A DNA stretch of 64,000 nucleotides from Kaistia terrae (GCF_026344005.1 NZ_JAPKNH010000011.1:62001-126000), one strand, 5' to 3'. Positions 49,415 to 62,400 are shown, counted from the stretch's first letter. Made by a program: numbers and translations. Notes: a model not told the origin generated them from the sequence alone.

Positions 49415-50812
49415 CTACATGTGGATCGGCTTGAACCAGGCGGCGAGCGCCGCTTCCTTGATCGATTCCGACATCGTCGGATGAGCGTGGGTCGAACGGG
49501 CCAGATCCTCGGCCGAGCCGGCGAATTCCATCAGCACGACGGCCTCATGGATCATCTCGCCAGCACCCTTGCCGACGATATGCGCGCCGAGCAGCCGATC
49601 GGTCGTGGCATCGGCCAGAACCTTGACGAAGCCATCGGTCGCCAGCATGGCGCGGGCGCGGCCATTGGCCGAGAACGGGAACTTGCCGACCTTGTAGGCG
49701 ATACCAGCAGCCTTCAGCTCTTCCTCGGTGGCGCCAACGGTGGCGACCTCCGGACTGGTGTAGACGACGCTCGGAATCGCGCCGTAGTTCACATGGCCTG
49801 CCTGGCCGGCGAGTATCTCGGCAACCGCGACGCCCTCGTCCTCGGCCTTGTGGGCCAGCATCGGGCCGGCGATCACGTCGCCGATGGCATAGATGCCGGC
49901 GACATTGGTCTGGTAGTGGACATCGACCTTGACGCGCTTGCGCTCGTCCAGTTCGACGCCGACGCCTTCGAGACCCAAGCCCTCCGTGAACGGACGGCGG
50001 CCGATCGAGACCAGCACGACGTCAGCTTCCAGCGTCTCGGCAGCACCGCCTGCCGCCGGCTCGACGGTGACCTTCAGCGTCTTGCCGCTGGTGTCGACGC
50101 CGGTGACCTTGGTGCCGAGCTTGAACGCGAAGCCCTGCTTGTCCAGCAGGCGCTGGAACTGCTTGGCGACATCGCCGTCCATGCCGGGCAGGATGCGGTC
50201 GAGATATTCGACGACGGTCACTTCCGCGCCGAGACGACGCCAGACCGAGCCGAGCTCGAGGCCGATAACGCCAGCTCCGACGACCAGCAGCTTGCCGGGA
50301 ACCTTGGTGAGTTCCAGCGCGCCGGTCGAGGTGACGATGCGCTGCTCGTCAACCGTTACGCCGGGCAGCGGTGCGGAGTCGGAGCCCGTTGCGATGACGA
50401 TCGCCTTGGTCTCGAGCGTCTCGGACGTGCCGTCTTCCTTGGTCACGACGACCTTGCCGGGAGCGGCGATCGAGCCGGTGCCGATATGGCCGTCGATCTT
50501 GTTCTTCTTGAACAGATAGGCGACGCCGTCGACATTCGACTTCACCGTCGCGTCCTTGTGGGCGAGCATGACGGGCAGGTCGAGCTTCGGCTTGGCGACC
50601 TTGATGCCGAGCGCGTCGAGATGGCCGACCTCGTCGAACATCTCGGAAGCGTGCAGCAGCGCCTTGGACGGGATGCAGCCGATGTTGAGGCAGGTGCCGC
50701 CATAGGTCGCGCGCTTCTCGACGACGGCGACCTTCAGGCCGAGCTGGGCTGCCTTGATGGCGCAGACATAGCCACCCGGACCGGAACCGATGACGATGAG
50801 ATCGTAGGACAT
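49415..50812 (-). CDS. lpdA: Dihydrolipoamide dehydrogenase (E3) of the 2-oxoglutarate dehydrogenase operon
   Basis: 465 aa flavoprotein. [20 protein letters not shown] is the FAD site, the redox disulfide is C41-C46 in [13 protein letters not shown], and [15 protein letters not shown] is the NAD site. The interface [13 protein letters not shown] near the C-terminus contains the catalytic His. The ATG at 50812 matches the family; an in-frame extension to 50890 does not. It lies 258 bp after sucB on the same strand, so it is likely the E3 serving this complex. Confidence 0.95.
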   Translation of the reverse strand: MSYDLIVIGSGPGGYVCAIKAAQLGLKVAVVEKRATYGGTCLNIGCIPSKALLHASEMFDEVGHLDALGIKVAKPKLDLPVMLAHKDATVKSNVDGVAYLFKKNKIDGHIGTGSIAAPGKVVVTKEDGTSETLETKAIVIATGSDSAPLPGVTVDEQRIVTSTGALELTKVPGKLLVVGAGVIGLELGSVWRRLGAEVTVVEYLDRILPGMDGDVAKQFQRLLDKQGFAFKLGTKVTGVDTSGKTLKVTVEPAAGGAAETLEADVVLVSIGRRPFTEGLGLEGVGVELDERKRVKVDVHYQTNVAGIYAIGDVIAGPMLAHKAEDEGVAVAEILAGQAGHVNYGAIPSVVYTSPEVATVGATEEELKAAGIAYKVGKFPFSANGRARAMLATDGFVKVLADATTDRLLGAHIVGKGAGEMIHEAVVLMEFAGSAEDLARSTHAHPTMSESIKEAALAAWFKPIHM

Positions 50813-50939
50813 GGGGTCTCCCGGACGATTTTTGGCGTTAGCCAGCGGCGCGTTTTTCCGCGCAGAAACGAAAATGGCCGGAGTCGTCACGGCGGCGCGA
50901 AAGGCGCCTATCCGTTGCTCCGGCCGGCTGAATGTCGAA

Positions 50940-50960
50940 GCGCGCCCGAAAGGGGCGCGC
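50940..50960 (-). promoter_or_regulatory. Hairpin in the sucB-lpdA gap
   Basis: A perfect 8-bp GC stem (50940-50947 with 50953-50960) and five-base loop, with no T run. The 258-bp gap otherwise contains only weak GC-rich pairings. It could mark mRNA processing between sucB and lpdA. Confidence 0.35.
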
Positions 50961-51070
50961 CGTCTTCACGGGCCTTCGCCGCCACCACCAGAAGAAGGCC
51001 CGGAACGCGGGAGCGCGCCGGGACTGCCTGGGGTCGGGGGACGAAAGCCATGTCGGTTCCGTCCTGGCGA

Positions 51071-52294
51071 TCAGAGATCGAGAACGAGACGCTGCGGATC
51101 CTCGAGGTTCTCCTTGACGCGCACCAGGAACGTCACGGCTTCCTTGCCGTCGACGACGCGGTGATCGTAGGAGAGCGCCAGATACATCATCGGACGGATC
51201 TCGATCTTGCCGGCAACGACCATCGGCCGCTCCTGGATCTTGTGCATGCCGAGAATGCCCGACTGCGGCGCGTTCAGGATCGGCGTCGACATCAGCGAAC
51301 CGTAGATGCCGCCATTGGTGATCGTGAAGGTGCCGCCCTGCATCTCTTCGATCTTGAGCTGGCCGTCGCGAGCCCGCTTGCCGAGACCGGCGATCGTCTT
51401 CTCGATGCCGGCGAGCGACAGCTGGTCGGCGTCGCGCAGGACCGGAACGACGAGGCCCTTCTCGGTGCCGACGGCGATGCCGATGTTGTAGTAGTTCTTG
51501 TAGATCAGGTCGGTGCCGTCGATCTCGGCGTTAACCGCCGGGATTTCCTTCAGCGCCTGGATCACGGCCTTGGTGAAGAAGCTCATGAAGCCGAGCTTCA
51601 CGCCGTGCTTCTTCTCGAACAGGTCCTTGTACTGGGTACGCAGAGCCATCACGGCGCCCATGTCGACCTCGTTGAAGGTCGTCAGCATGGCGGCGGTGTT
51701 CTGCGCATCCTTCAGGCGGCGCGAGATGGTCTGGCGCAGCTTGGTCATGCGGACGCGTTCTTCACGCGATGCGTCGTCGGCCGAAACCGGCGCACGGAGG
51801 GCGACGGGAGCGGCAGGCACCGGAGCGGTAGCACCGCCGGCGATCGCGCCGAGCAGGTCGCCCTTGGTGACGCGGCCATCCTTGCCGGAACCGGCGACGG
51901 CCGAGGTATCGACGCCGCTTTCGGCGGCCAGCTTGGCAACGGCCGGGCCGTTGGAGCCGGCAGCAGCGGTTTTGGCGGGGGCCGGGGCGGATGCGGCGGA
52001 GGCAGCCGGGGCGGCCTTCGGCGCTTCCGTCTTGGCGGGAGCAGCAGCGGCGCCGGCGCCGGCGGCGATCGTGCCGAGCAGCGCGCCAACGCCGACCGTG
52101 TCGCCATCCTTGGCGGCGATCGCTTCAATCACGCCGGCGACGGGCGAGGGAACCTCGATCGTGACCTTGTCGGTCTCGAGCTCGACAACCGGCTCGTCGA
52201 TCGCGACCGTCTCGCCGACTTTCTTGAACCACCGTCCAATCGTCGCCTCGGTCACGGACTCGCCGAGGGTCGGGACACGAATTTCGGTTGCCAT
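51071..52294 (-). CDS. sucB: Dihydrolipoamide succinyltransferase (E2) of 2-oxoglutarate dehydrogenase
   Basis: 407 aa. The N-terminal lipoyl domain (about 1-76) carries the modified Lys in [14 protein letters not shown]. An Ala/Pro-rich linker leads to the peripheral-subunit-binding domain (about 113-150: [20 protein letters not shown]). The catalytic domain ends with [20 protein letters not shown], whose His and Asp are catalytic. Only one lipoyl domain is present, normal for SucB. It follows sucA by 107 bp. Confidence 0.96.
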   Translation of the reverse strand: MATEIRVPTLGESVTEATIGRWFKKVGETVAIDEPVVELETDKVTIEVPSPVAGVIEAIAAKDGDTVGVGALLGTIAAGAGAAAAPAKTEAPKAAPAASAASAPAPAKTAAAGSNGPAVAKLAAESGVDTSAVAGSGKDGRVTKGDLLGAIAGGATAPVPAAPVALRAPVSADDASREERVRMTKLRQTISRRLKDAQNTAAMLTTFNEVDMGAVMALRTQYKDLFEKKHGVKLGFMSFFTKAVIQALKEIPAVNAEIDGTDLIYKNYYNIGIAVGTEKGLVVPVLRDADQLSLAGIEKTIAGLGKRARDGQLKIEEMQGGTFTITNGGIYGSLMSTPILNAPQSGILGMHKIQERPMVVAGKIEIRPMMYLALSYDHRVVDGKEAVTFLVRVKENLEDPQRLVLDL

Positions 52295-52368
52295 GGCTTG
52301 GGTCTCTTACCGTTCGAACTTTGTGGACATTGGATGAAGCGAAGTTTCGCTGGATGATAGGTAGTTTT

Positions 52369-52392
52369 GGGCGGCACAGGGAAGCGCCGCCC
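52369..52392 (-). promoter_or_regulatory. Hairpin in the sucA-sucB gap
   Basis: GGGCGGC (52369-52375) and GCCGCCC (52386-52392) pair 10 bp after the sucA stop. A second small hairpin AGCGAA-GT-TTCGCT occupies 52338-52351. No T run follows, so simple termination is unlikely. Confidence 0.4.
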
Positions 52393-52401
52393 GAATTTTG
52401 A

Positions 52402-55380
52402 TCAGGAAAGCGCGTCGTCGAGGAAGGCGTTCAGCTGAGCCAGATGCTTGGACATCAGGCCTGTCGCCGTCGCTGCCGATGCCGGACGACCGACATAGCG
52501 GGCGCGGTTCGACTTGCCGGCGACCTGACCGAGCACCCATTCCAGATAGGGCTCGACGTGAGCCCAGGAACCCTGGTTCTTCGGCTCTTCCTGGCACCAG
52601 ACGATCTCGGCGTTCTTGAAGCGGCCGAGCTCCTGGACCAGAGCCTTGAGCGGGAACGGATACAGCTGCTCGACACGCAACAGATACACATCGTTGATGC
52701 CGCGCTTCTCGCGCTCCTCGTAGAGGTCGTAATAGACCTTGCCCGAGGTGAGCACGACGCGACGGATGCGCTCGTCGGGAACGAGCTTGATCGGCTCGTC
52801 CTTCAGGAATTCCGCATCGTCCCACAGCAGGCGGTGGAACGATGAATCCGGACCCAGCTGGTCGAGCGTCGACACGGCGCGCTTGTGGCGCAGCAGCGAC
52901 TTCGGCGTCATCAGGATCAGCGGCTTGCGGATGTCGCGCTTCAGCTGCCGGCGCAGGATGTGGTAATAGTTAGCCGGCGTCGTGACGTTGGCGACCTGCA
53001 TGTTGTCTTCCGCGCACATCTGCAGGAAGCGCTCGAGACGGGCGGAGGAATGCTCCGGACCCTGGCCCTCATAGCCATGCGGCAGCAGGCAGACGAGGCC
53101 CGACATGCGCAGCCACTTGCGCTCACCCGACGAGATGAACTGGTCGAACACCACCTGGGCGCCGTTGGCGAAATCGCCGAACTGGGCTTCCCAGAGCGTC
53201 AGCGCGTTCGGCTCCGACAGCGAATAGCCGTACTCGAAACCGAGCACCGCTTCTTCCGAGAGCATCGAGTTGATGACCTCGTAGCGGGCCTGGCCCTCGC
53301 GGAGATTGTTGAGCGGGATGAAGCGCTCCTCGTTCTCCTGGTCGTAGAGCACGGAATGGCGCTGCGAGAACGTGCCGCGCTCGACATCCTGACCCGACAG
53401 GCGGATCGGGTTGCCGTCATTGGCGAGCGTCGCGAAGGCAAGCGCCTCGGCGGTGGCCCAATCAATGCCGACGCCCGTCTCGATCGCCTTCTTGCGATTG
53501 TCGAGGAAGCGCTGGACGGTGCGGTGGACGTGGAAGTCCGCCGGCACGTCGGTCAGCTTGGCGCCGAGCGCCTTCAGCGTGTCGATCTCGACGCCGGTCT
53601 TGCCGCGACGCGGCTCGTCATCGGCGGCAGCAGCCTTGAGGCCGGCCCACGCGCCGTCGAGCCAATCGGCCTTGTTCGGCTTGTAGGACTGGCCCGCCTC
53701 GAACTCGACCTCAAGCCGCGAACGCCAGGCAGCCTTGGCTGCCTCGACTTCCTCGGACGTGACCAGGCCCTCGGCGATCAGCTTCGTCGAATAGATCTCG
53801 ACGATGGCAGGATGGCTGCGGATGTTCTTGTACATCAACGGCTGGGTGAAGCCCGGCTCGTCGCCTTCGTTGTGACCGAAGCGGCGATAGCAGAACATGT
53901 CGATGACGACAGGCTTGTGGAACTTCTGGCGGAACTCGATCGCGATCTTGGCAGCGAAGACCACCGCTTCCGGATCATCGCCGTTCACGTGGAAGATCGG
54001 CGCCTCGATCATCTTGGCGACGTCGGACGGATACGGCGAAGAGCGCGAGAAGCGCGGATTCGTCGTGAAGCCGATCTGGTTGTTGACGATGAAGTGGATG
54101 GAGCCGCCGGTGCGGTGTCCCTTCAGGCCCGACAGACCAAAGCACTCCGCCACGACGCCCTGGCCGGCAAAGGCCGCATCGCCGTGCAGCAACAGCGGCA
54201 GCGTGCCGGTGCGGACGTAATCCTTGTGGATGTCCTGCTTGGCGCGGGCCTTGCCGAGCACGACGGGATCGACGATCTCGAGATGCGACGGGTTGGCGGT
54301 CAGCGACAGGTGGACCTTGTTGCCGTCGAACTCGCGGTCCGAGGAAGCACCCAGATGGTACTTCACGTCGCCCGAGCCTTCGACGTCGTCGGGGGCGTAG
54401 GAGCCGCCCTTGAACTCGTGGAACAGCGCGCGGTGCGGCTTGGCCATCACCTGCGTCAGCACGTTCAAACGGCCGCGATGCGACATGCCGACGACGATCT
54501 CGTGCACGCCGAGCGTACCGCCGCGCTTGATGATCTGCTCGAGCGCCGGGATCAGCCCCTCGGCGCCGTCAAGGCCGAAGCGCTTGGTGCCGGTGAACTT
54601 GACGTCGAGGAACTTCTCGAAGCCCTCGGCCTCGATCAGCTTGTTGAGGATCGCCTTCTTGCCTTCCGGCGTGAAAGCGATGGTCTTGTCCGGGCCTTCG
54701 ATGCGCTCCTGGATCCAGGCCTTCTCGACCGGATCGGAGATGTGCATGAACTCGACGCCGAGCGTCGAGCAATAGGTGCGCTTCAGGATCTCCAGCATCT
54801 CGGGGATGGTGGCGAATTCGAGCCCGAGAACGTTGTCGATGAAGATCTTGCGGCTGTAGTCGGCCTCGGTGAAGCCATAGGAGGAGGGATGAAGCTCCTC
54901 ATGGTCGCCGGCGGTCGCGATGTGCAGCGGGTCGAGGTCGGCATGCAGATGGCCGCGCATGCGATAGGCGCGGATCATCATGATGGCGCGGACCGAATCA
55001 CGCGCCGCCTGCTGGATCGCAGCCTCGGACAGCACGGGAGCCGCCTGGCCATTCGGCGCAACCGCCGGAGCCTGGGCCGCCTTCGCCTTCAGCTTGTCCG
55101 TGACCGTCTTCTCGATCTGTCCCCAATTGCCGTCCATGGCCGAGACAAGCTCGCCATTGGCGTGGAGAGGCCAGTCGGCGCGCTTCCAGGGCGCACCGCG
55201 AGCCTCGGCCACGACGGCCTTCGGGTCATCCTTGAGCGCTGAAAAGAACGTCTGCCACTCCGGATCGACCGAAGCGGAATCGTTCTGATAGCGGGCGTAC
55301 AAATCCTCGATATAGGCGGCGTTGCCACCATACAGGAAGGATGAGGTCGCAAAGGCCGCGTTGGCTTGCTCGCGTGACAT
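52402..55380 (-). CDS. sucA: 2-Oxoglutarate dehydrogenase E1 component
   Basis: 992-aa thiamine-diphosphate enzyme, decarboxylating 2-oxoglutarate in the TCA cycle. The E1o N-terminus (FLYGGNAAYIEDLYARYQND), the small HRGRLNVLTQVMAKP block, the ThDP/Mg motif region GDAAFAGQGVVAECF with NNQIGFTTNP, and the C-terminal HGYEGQGPEHSSARLERFLQ are all present. The ATG at 55380 gives MSREQANAAFATSSFLYGG; an in-frame extension to 55464 overlaps the terminator and is rejected. It heads sucAB-lpdA. Confidence 0.96.
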   Translation of the reverse strand: MSREQANAAFATSSFLYGGNAAYIEDLYARYQNDSASVDPEWQTFFSALKDDPKAVVAEARGAPWKRADWPLHANGELVSAMDGNWGQIEKTVTDKLKAKAAQAPAVAPNGQAAPVLSEAAIQQAARDSVRAIMMIRAYRMRGHLHADLDPLHIATAGDHEELHPSSYGFTEADYSRKIFIDNVLGLEFATIPEMLEILKRTYCSTLGVEFMHISDPVEKAWIQERIEGPDKTIAFTPEGKKAILNKLIEAEGFEKFLDVKFTGTKRFGLDGAEGLIPALEQIIKRGGTLGVHEIVVGMSHRGRLNVLTQVMAKPHRALFHEFKGGSYAPDDVEGSGDVKYHLGASSDREFDGNKVHLSLTANPSHLEIVDPVVLGKARAKQDIHKDYVRTGTLPLLLHGDAAFAGQGVVAECFGLSGLKGHRTGGSIHFIVNNQIGFTTNPRFSRSSPYPSDVAKMIEAPIFHVNGDDPEAVVFAAKIAIEFRQKFHKPVVIDMFCYRRFGHNEGDEPGFTQPLMYKNIRSHPAIVEIYSTKLIAEGLVTSEEVEAAKAAWRSRLEVEFEAGQSYKPNKADWLDGAWAGLKAAAADDEPRRGKTGVEIDTLKALGAKLTDVPADFHVHRTVQRFLDNRKKAIETGVGIDWATAEALAFATLANDGNPIRLSGQDVERGTFSQRHSVLYDQENEERFIPLNNLREGQARYEVINSMLSEEAVLGFEYGYSLSEPNALTLWEAQFGDFANGAQVVFDQFISSGERKWLRMSGLVCLLPHGYEGQGPEHSSARLERFLQMCAEDNMQVANVTTPANYYHILRRQLKRDIRKPLILMTPKSLLRHKRAVSTLDQLGPDSSFHRLLWDDAEFLKDEPIKLVPDERIRRVVLTSGKVYYDLYEEREKRGINDVYLLRVEQLYPFPLKALVQELGRFKNAEIVWCQEEPKNQGSWAHVEPYLEWVLGQVAGKSNRARYVGRPASAATATGLMSKHLAQLNAFLDDALS

Positions 55381-55444
55381 GTGCTGGTCGAGGAGCGCCG
55401 CCCCTCTCTCCTCTAACGCGCGGCCATGCGCCGCGCTCTTGTTG

Positions 55445-55477
55445 AAAAACCGACATTCCGGCACTCGGAATGTCGGT
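55445..55477 (-). terminator. Rho-independent terminator between sucD and sucA
   Basis: An 11-bp stem (55466-55476 with 55450-55460) closes a five-base loop and is followed by five Ts (55445-55449, A on +). It stands ten bases after the sucD stop and so separates mdh-sucCD transcripts from sucAB. Confidence 0.88.
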
Positions 55478-55485
55478 CTTGTGTC

Positions 55486-56370
55486 TTAGCCCTTCAAGAC
55501 CTCAACCAAGGTCTTTCCAAGGCGCGCCGGCGACGGCGACACCCGGATACCCGCGGCTTCCATCGCCGCGATCTTGTCTTCCGCGCCGCCCTTGCCGCCG
55601 GAGATGATCGCACCGGCATGGCCCATGCGACGTCCCGGAGGCGCCGTGCGGCCGGCGATGAAGCCAACCATCGGCTTCTTGCGGCCGCGCTTGGCTTCAT
55701 CAGCCAGGAACTGCGCTGCTTCTTCCTCGGCCGAACCGCCGATTTCACCGATCATGACGATCGACGTGGTCTCATCATCGGCCAGGAACATTTCCAAAAT
55801 GTCGATGAACTCGGTGCCCTTGACCGGATCGCCGCCGATGCCGACGGCCGTGGTCTGGCCGAGGCCTTCCTGGGTCGTCTGGTAAACGGCTTCATAGGTC
55901 AGCGTGCCGGAGCGCGAGACGATGCCGACCGAGCCCTTCTTGAAGATGTTGGCCGGCATGATGCCGATCTTCGAGGCGTCGGCGGTGACGATGCCGGGGC
56001 AGTTCGGGCCGATCAGGCGCGACTTGGAGCCGGACAGCGAACGCTTGACGCGCACCATGTCGAGCACCGGGATGCCTTCGGTGATGCAGACGATCAGCGG
56101 GATTTCCGCGTCGATCGCTTCGCAGATCGCATCGGCGGCGCCGGGCGGCGGCACGTAGATGACGGAAGCATCGGCGCCGGTGGCGTCGCGGGCTTCAGCC
56201 ACGGTGTCGAATACCGGCAGGCCGAGATGGGTCTGGCCGCCCTTGCCGGGCGAGGTGCCGCCAACGACCTTGGTGCCGTAAGCGAGCGCCTGCTCCGAAT
56301 GGAACGTGCCGTTCTTGCCGGTGAAGCCCTGGGTGATGAGCTTGGTGTTCTTGTCGATCAGGATGGACAT
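55486..56370 (-). CDS. sucD: Succinyl-CoA synthetase alpha subunit
   Basis: 294 aa. [20 protein letters not shown] then [10 protein letters not shown] is the CoA-binding fold, IGPNCPGIV follows and the phosphorylated His is in [15 protein letters not shown]. Its start overlaps the sucC stop by one base (TGATG), so the two subunits are translated together. A longer in-frame reading inside sucC is not real. Confidence 0.96.
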   Translation of the reverse strand: MSILIDKNTKLITQGFTGKNGTFHSEQALAYGTKVVGGTSPGKGGQTHLGLPVFDTVAEARDATGADASVIYVPPPGAADAICEAIDAEIPLIVCITEGIPVLDMVRVKRSLSGSKSRLIGPNCPGIVTADASKIGIMPANIFKKGSVGIVSRSGTLTYEAVYQTTQEGLGQTTAVGIGGDPVKGTEFIDILEMFLADDETTSIVMIGEIGGSAEEEAAQFLADEAKRGRKKPMVGFIAGRTAPPGRRMGHAGAIISGGKGGAEDKIAAMEAAGIRVSPSPARLGKTLVEVLKG

Positions 56371-57569
56371 CAGACGGCTTCCTTCACGGCCTTGACGATC
56401 TTCTGCGCGGCATCGTCGAGATCGTCGGCGGGGATTACGTTCAGGCCGCTCTCGCGGATGATCTGCTTGCCGAGTTCGACGTTGGTGCCTTCGAGACGCA
56501 CGACCAGCGGAACCGTGAGGCCGACCGTCTTCACCGCGGCGATGACGCCGCGTGCGATGACGTCGCACTTCATGATGCCACCGAAGATGTTGACGAGAAT
56601 GCCCTTCACCTTCGGATCGGAGGTGATGATCTTGAAGGCTGCCGTCACCTTCTCTTCCGAAGCGCCGCCGCCGACATCCAGGAAGTTCGCCGGGCTTTCG
56701 CCGTAGAGCTGGATGATGTCGAGCGTCGCCATGGCGAGACCGGCGCCGTTGACCATGCAGCCGATCGAGCCATCGAGCGCGATGTAGGCGAGGTCATACT
56801 TGGACGCTTCGATTTCCTTGGCGTCTTCCTCGGTCTCGTCGCGCAGCGCCAGCATGGCCGGCTGGCGGTAGAGCGAGTTGGAGTCGAACGACACCTTGGC
56901 GTCGAGGACCTTGAGGTTGCCGTCCTTGGTGACGATCAGAGGATTGACCTCGAGCATCTCCATGTCCTTGGCGACGAAGGCCGTATAGAGCTTCGTCACG
57001 ACATCGGTCGCCTGCTTGGCGAGCGCGCCGGAAAGGCCGAGCGCCTTGGCAACGGTGAGGCCGTGATGCGGCATGATGCCGGTCGCGGGATCGACCGAGA
57101 AGGACTTGATCTTCTCAGGCGTCGAATGGGCGACTTCCTCGATGTCCATGCCGCCTTCGGTCGAAACGACGAAGGAGATGCGGGCGGTCTCGCGGTCGAC
57201 CAGGATCGAGAGGTAGAATTCCTTCTCGATGTCCGAGCCGTCCTCGATGTAGAGGCGGTTGACCTGCTTGCCGGCCGGGCCGGTCTGGATCGTGACCAGC
57301 GTGTTGCCGAGCATCTGCTCCGCGAACGCCTTCACTTCTTCGATCGACTTGGCGAGGCGGACACCGCCCTTTTCGCCGGCAGCCGCTTCGTTGAACTTGC
57401 CCTTGCCGCGTCCGCCGGCATGGATCTGCGACTTGACGACCCAAAGCGGACCGCCAAGTTCCTTGGCCGCGGCTTCAGCCTCGGCTGCCGAGAAGATTGC
57501 GACGCCGCGCGAAACCGGGGCGCCGAATTCCTTCAGCACCGCCTTCGCCTGATATTCGTGAATGTTCAT
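56370..57569 (-). CDS. sucC: Succinyl-CoA synthetase beta subunit
   Basis: 399 aa ATP-grasp subunit. [20 protein letters not shown] is the standard start, [16 protein letters not shown] the ATP-grasp loop, [12 protein letters not shown] contains metal ligands and [18 protein letters not shown] closes the active site. Together with sucD it makes ATP or GTP from succinyl-CoA. It lies 87 bp after mdh. Confidence 0.96.
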   Translation of the reverse strand: MNIHEYQAKAVLKEFGAPVSRGVAIFSAAEAEAAAKELGGPLWVVKSQIHAGGRGKGKFNEAAAGEKGGVRLAKSIEEVKAFAEQMLGNTLVTIQTGPAGKQVNRLYIEDGSDIEKEFYLSILVDRETARISFVVSTEGGMDIEEVAHSTPEKIKSFSVDPATGIMPHHGLTVAKALGLSGALAKQATDVVTKLYTAFVAKDMEMLEVNPLIVTKDGNLKVLDAKVSFDSNSLYRQPAMLALRDETEEDAKEIEASKYDLAYIALDGSIGCMVNGAGLAMATLDIIQLYGESPANFLDVGGGASEEKVTAAFKIITSDPKVKGILVNIFGGIMKCDVIARGVIAAVKTVGLTVPLVVRLEGTNVELGKQIIRESGLNVIPADDLDDAAQKIVKAVKEAV

Positions 57570-57656
57570 CGATGACGTTCCGCCTTTGGGGATCGTTGTC
57601 TAGGTCCGGGTCCCGGACGTGGCGCGGGACCCGGTATTATTGCAGGGCTCGGCCGA

Positions 57657-59946
<2,290 letters not shown>

Positions 59947-59997
59947 CGAATAACCCCTACCCGTCCCTATTCCGCGCAGCCGAAACCGCTTGGCGTA

Positions 59998-60573
59998 TCA
60001 GCGATAGAAGGAAACCGCCGCGCCGCCATTGATCTGGCCGTTGAACTGCGTCTTGCCGGTCGAGGAGAGGCTCGCAACCGAAACGCCATTGGCGCCGGCC
60101 AGAACCACCTGCGAACCGTTGAGGCTCCAGGCCGAGATCGACTTCAGCGTCGGAGACTGGCAGCCGCGCGTCGAGGCGCGGTAACCGCCGGTCCAGCTCG
60201 TCAGCGTCATGAACAGCTGGCAGCTCTCGCCGCCGGACTGGAGCGTCCAACCGCCGAGCAGATCGGTGCGGCCGATCTCTGCGCCGGAAGCCGTCGAGAC
60301 GGGCGGCGGCGTGGTCGGCGCAGCGTTGATGGGGGTGGCACCCGGCATCGCGCCATCCGTGATCGGCGGCGGCGTCTGGGCATTCGGATCCATCGGCGGC
60401 GGCGCCAGAGCGTTGCGCGTCACCGGCGCGGAAGCGACCGGCGGCAGCGTATCGCTGACCACGGGCTTCGGCTGTTCCATCGGACCGAGGCCGATGGCCC
60501 CGAACGAGCCGCAGCCGCTCAAGGCGGCCGCCAGCGTGGCGACCAAGCCGATCGGCGCGAGACGTCGGAACAT
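59998..60573 (-). CDS. Outer-membrane lipoprotein with AprI/Inh protease-inhibitor domain
   Basis: 191 aa. MFRRLAPIGLVATLAAALSG and then C form a lipoprotein signal with the lipobox LSGC. A long proline/alanine-rich linker (about 25-95) leads to a C-terminal Inh domain (about 100-191: LLGGWTLQSGGESCQLFMTL, GCQSPTLKSISAWSLNG, QFNGQINGGAAVSF). Brucella Omp19 has the same arrangement and inhibits proteases. Two starts, 60588 (after GAGGA) and 60573 (after GGAG), are possible; 60573 gives the more typical signal peptide. Confidence 0.85.
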   Translation of the reverse strand: MFRRLAPIGLVATLAAALSGCGSFGAIGLGPMEQPKPVVSDTLPPVASAPVTRNALAPPPMDPNAQTPPPITDGAMPGATPINAAPTTPPPVSTASGAEIGRTDLLGGWTLQSGGESCQLFMTLTSWTGGYRASTRGCQSPTLKSISAWSLNGSQVVLAGANGVSVASLSSTGKTQFNGQINGGAAVSFYR

Positions 60574-60829
60574 GAAATTCTCCATCATCGAAATCCTCGT
60601 TGCCGCACCATGCGCGCACAATCGAGCCGCTTTGAGGCAAGCGAGAATACGGTCATCACCCCAGCCAACACGTCCACCGTCGCGCACGTTGCGCGAACCG
60701 GACCGTCGAGACGAGAAGAATGATGGGAAATCACACGAAATTCCGCAGCCTGTCTGACTTTGCGCAATACGGCATAACGCCAGTTACGACAAGTCTCGTC
60801 AGGACACGCCCGCGCAAGAAAACGACCGA

Positions 60830-61219
60830 CTATTCGGGTCGATGGCACACGGCCTCGATGTTGTGGCCGTCAGGATCGAGCACGAAGGCGGCGTAGTAGC
60901 CCGGATGATAGTGGGGACGGATGCCGGGCCCGCCATTGTCGGTACCGCCGGCGGCCAGAGCCGCGGCATGGAACGCATCGACGGCGGCGCGGTTTTCGGC
61001 GGCAAGCGCGATATGGACATGCGGCGTCGTCTTCTCGCCGCCGGAAAGCCAAAGCTCCGGCTTGGCCGCGCCATAGCCGACGACGTCGCCATAGCCGGTC
61101 AGCTCGCCCGGAACCCGCATGAGTTCCTTGACGCCGAGCGGCGCCAGCGCCGCACTATAAAAGGCCAGCGAGCGGTCCAGCTCGCTGACCGTGATGCCGA
61201 TATGATCCAGAACGCCCAT
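60830..61219 (-). CDS. VOC-superfamily (glyoxalase-like) protein
   Basis: 129 aa. LDHIGITVSELDRSLAFYSA and HVHIALAAENRAAVDAFHAA with AAFVLDPDGHNIEAVCH form two beta-alpha-beta-beta-beta units. The metal ligands would be His6, His68 and Glu122 by position. It resembles bleomycin-resistance/dioxygenase-like proteins of unknown substrate. The ATG at 61219 follows GAGGGG. Longer in-frame sequence upstream is unrelated. Confidence 0.85.
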   Translation of the reverse strand: MGVLDHIGITVSELDRSLAFYSAALAPLGVKELMRVPGELTGYGDVVGYGAAKPELWLSGGEKTTPHVHIALAAENRAAVDAFHAAALAAGGTDNGGPGIRPHYHPGYYAAFVLDPDGHNIEAVCHRPE

Positions 61220-61308
61220 TCGCCCCTCCAGCCGTCTCGCCTCTGCCACGCAGACCCGCGCAGCAGGGAAACCCGGCGCCGGGGCGGCGTCAAGTTTCTC
61301 TGAAAACC

Positions 61309-61494
61309 TCAGGGCGTCATCGGCTCGATATCGAGCGCCAGGCCGAGTTCGGCCGCCTTGCGGCGCACCTCTTCCTCGGGCCGGTGCATGGCCGTGGCGA
61401 TGATGTCGGCCGGAACATGCTCGACCGCCAGTTCGCGCAGGCGATCGATCGCCTCGATCGTCCAGGACTTCTCTAGATCTTCTTTGATGGTCAT
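61309..61494 (-). CDS. Small conserved helical protein
   Basis: 61 aa, starting MTIKEDLEKSWTIEAIDRLR, with a second part HRPEEEVRRKAAELGLALD. It looks like a small helix-turn-helix-like protein seen as a hypothetical in Rhizobiales; function unknown. The ATG at 61494 is preceded by GGAG seven bases upstream, while the ATG at 61506 has no ribosome site. It lies downstream of the sdhB terminator and 89 bp before the VOC gene. Confidence 0.7.
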   Translation of the reverse strand: MTIKEDLEKSWTIEAIDRLRELAVEHVPADIIATAMHRPEEEVRRKAAELGLALDIEPMTP

Positions 61495-61532
61495 GGTCGT
61501 CTCCATCCGAAAACCGATCGGTCCGAGCCAAA

Positions 61533-61563
61533 CGAAAACGGCGCGGAAAAGTTCCGCGCCGTT
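61533..61563 (-). terminator. Rho-independent terminator after sdhB
   Basis: On the minus strand a 12-bp stem (61552-61563 with 61537-61548), three-base loop, and TTTTCGTTT after it. It lies 30 bp beyond the sdhB stop. Confidence 0.9.
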
Positions 61564-61592
61564 GCATCAAAATTCGGGTCACCGCGGAGAAA

Positions 61593-62372
61593 TCAGACGC
61601 GGCGCTCGACCATCATCTTCTTGATCTCAGCGATCGCCTTGGCCGGATTGAGGCCCTTCGGGCAGGTCTGCGCGCAGTTCATGATGGTGTGGCAGCGATA
61701 GAGGCGGAAGGGATCTTCCAGATTGTCCAGACGCTCGCCGGTCGCCTCGTCGCGGCTGTCGATCAGCCAGCGATAGGCCTGCAGCAGAACGGCCGGGCCG
61801 AGGTAGCGGTCGCCGTTCCACCAGTAGCTCGGGCACGAAGTCGAGCAGCAGGCGCACAGGATGCATTCATACAGGCCGTCGAGCTTTTCGCGGTCGGCAT
61901 GGCTCTGCAGCCATTCCTTCTGCGGCTCCGGCGTCGCCGTCTTGAGCCAGGGCTCGATCGAACGGTGCTGGGCGTAGAAATGGGTCAGGTCCGGGATCAG
62001 GTCCTTGACCACTTCCATGTGTGGGAGCGGATAGATCGCGACCGGGCCCTTCACATCGTCGATGCCCTTGGTGCAGGCGAGCGTGTTCGAGCCGTCGATG
62101 TTCATCGCGCACGAGCCGCAAATGCCTTCGCGGCAGGAGCGGCGGAAGGTCAGCGTCGGGTCGATCTCGTTCTTGATCTTGATCAGCGCGTCGAGAACCA
62201 TCGGCCCGCAATCGTCGAGATCGAGGAAGTAGGTGTCGACATGCGGGTTCTTGCCGTCGTCCGGGCTCCAGCGATAGACGCGGAACTCCCGGACATTGTT
62301 GGCCCCAGCCGGCCGGTCCCAGACCTTGCCTTCTGTAAGCTTCGAGTTCTTCGGGAGGGTCAGCTGGACCAT
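61593..62372 (-). CDS. sdhB: Succinate dehydrogenase iron-sulfur subunit
   Basis: 259 aa. The [2Fe-2S] ligands lie in [16 protein letters not shown] and the following Cys of LACTKG. The C-terminal half has [16 protein letters not shown] and [11 protein letters not shown], binding the [4Fe-4S] and [3Fe-4S] clusters. It passes electrons from SdhA to the quinone. A 28-bp gap separates it from the DUF3052 gene upstream. Confidence 0.96.
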   Translation of the reverse strand: MVQLTLPKNSKLTEGKVWDRPAGANNVREFRVYRWSPDDGKNPHVDTYFLDLDDCGPMVLDALIKIKNEIDPTLTFRRSCREGICGSCAMNIDGSNTLACTKGIDDVKGPVAIYPLPHMEVVKDLIPDLTHFYAQHRSIEPWLKTATPEPQKEWLQSHADREKLDGLYECILCACCSTSCPSYWWNGDRYLGPAVLLQAYRWLIDSRDEATGERLDNLEDPFRLYRCHTIMNCAQTCPKGLNPAKAIAEIKKMMVERRV

Positions 62373-62400
62373 GGTAAGCGTCCTCGGGCGTAAATTTCGT

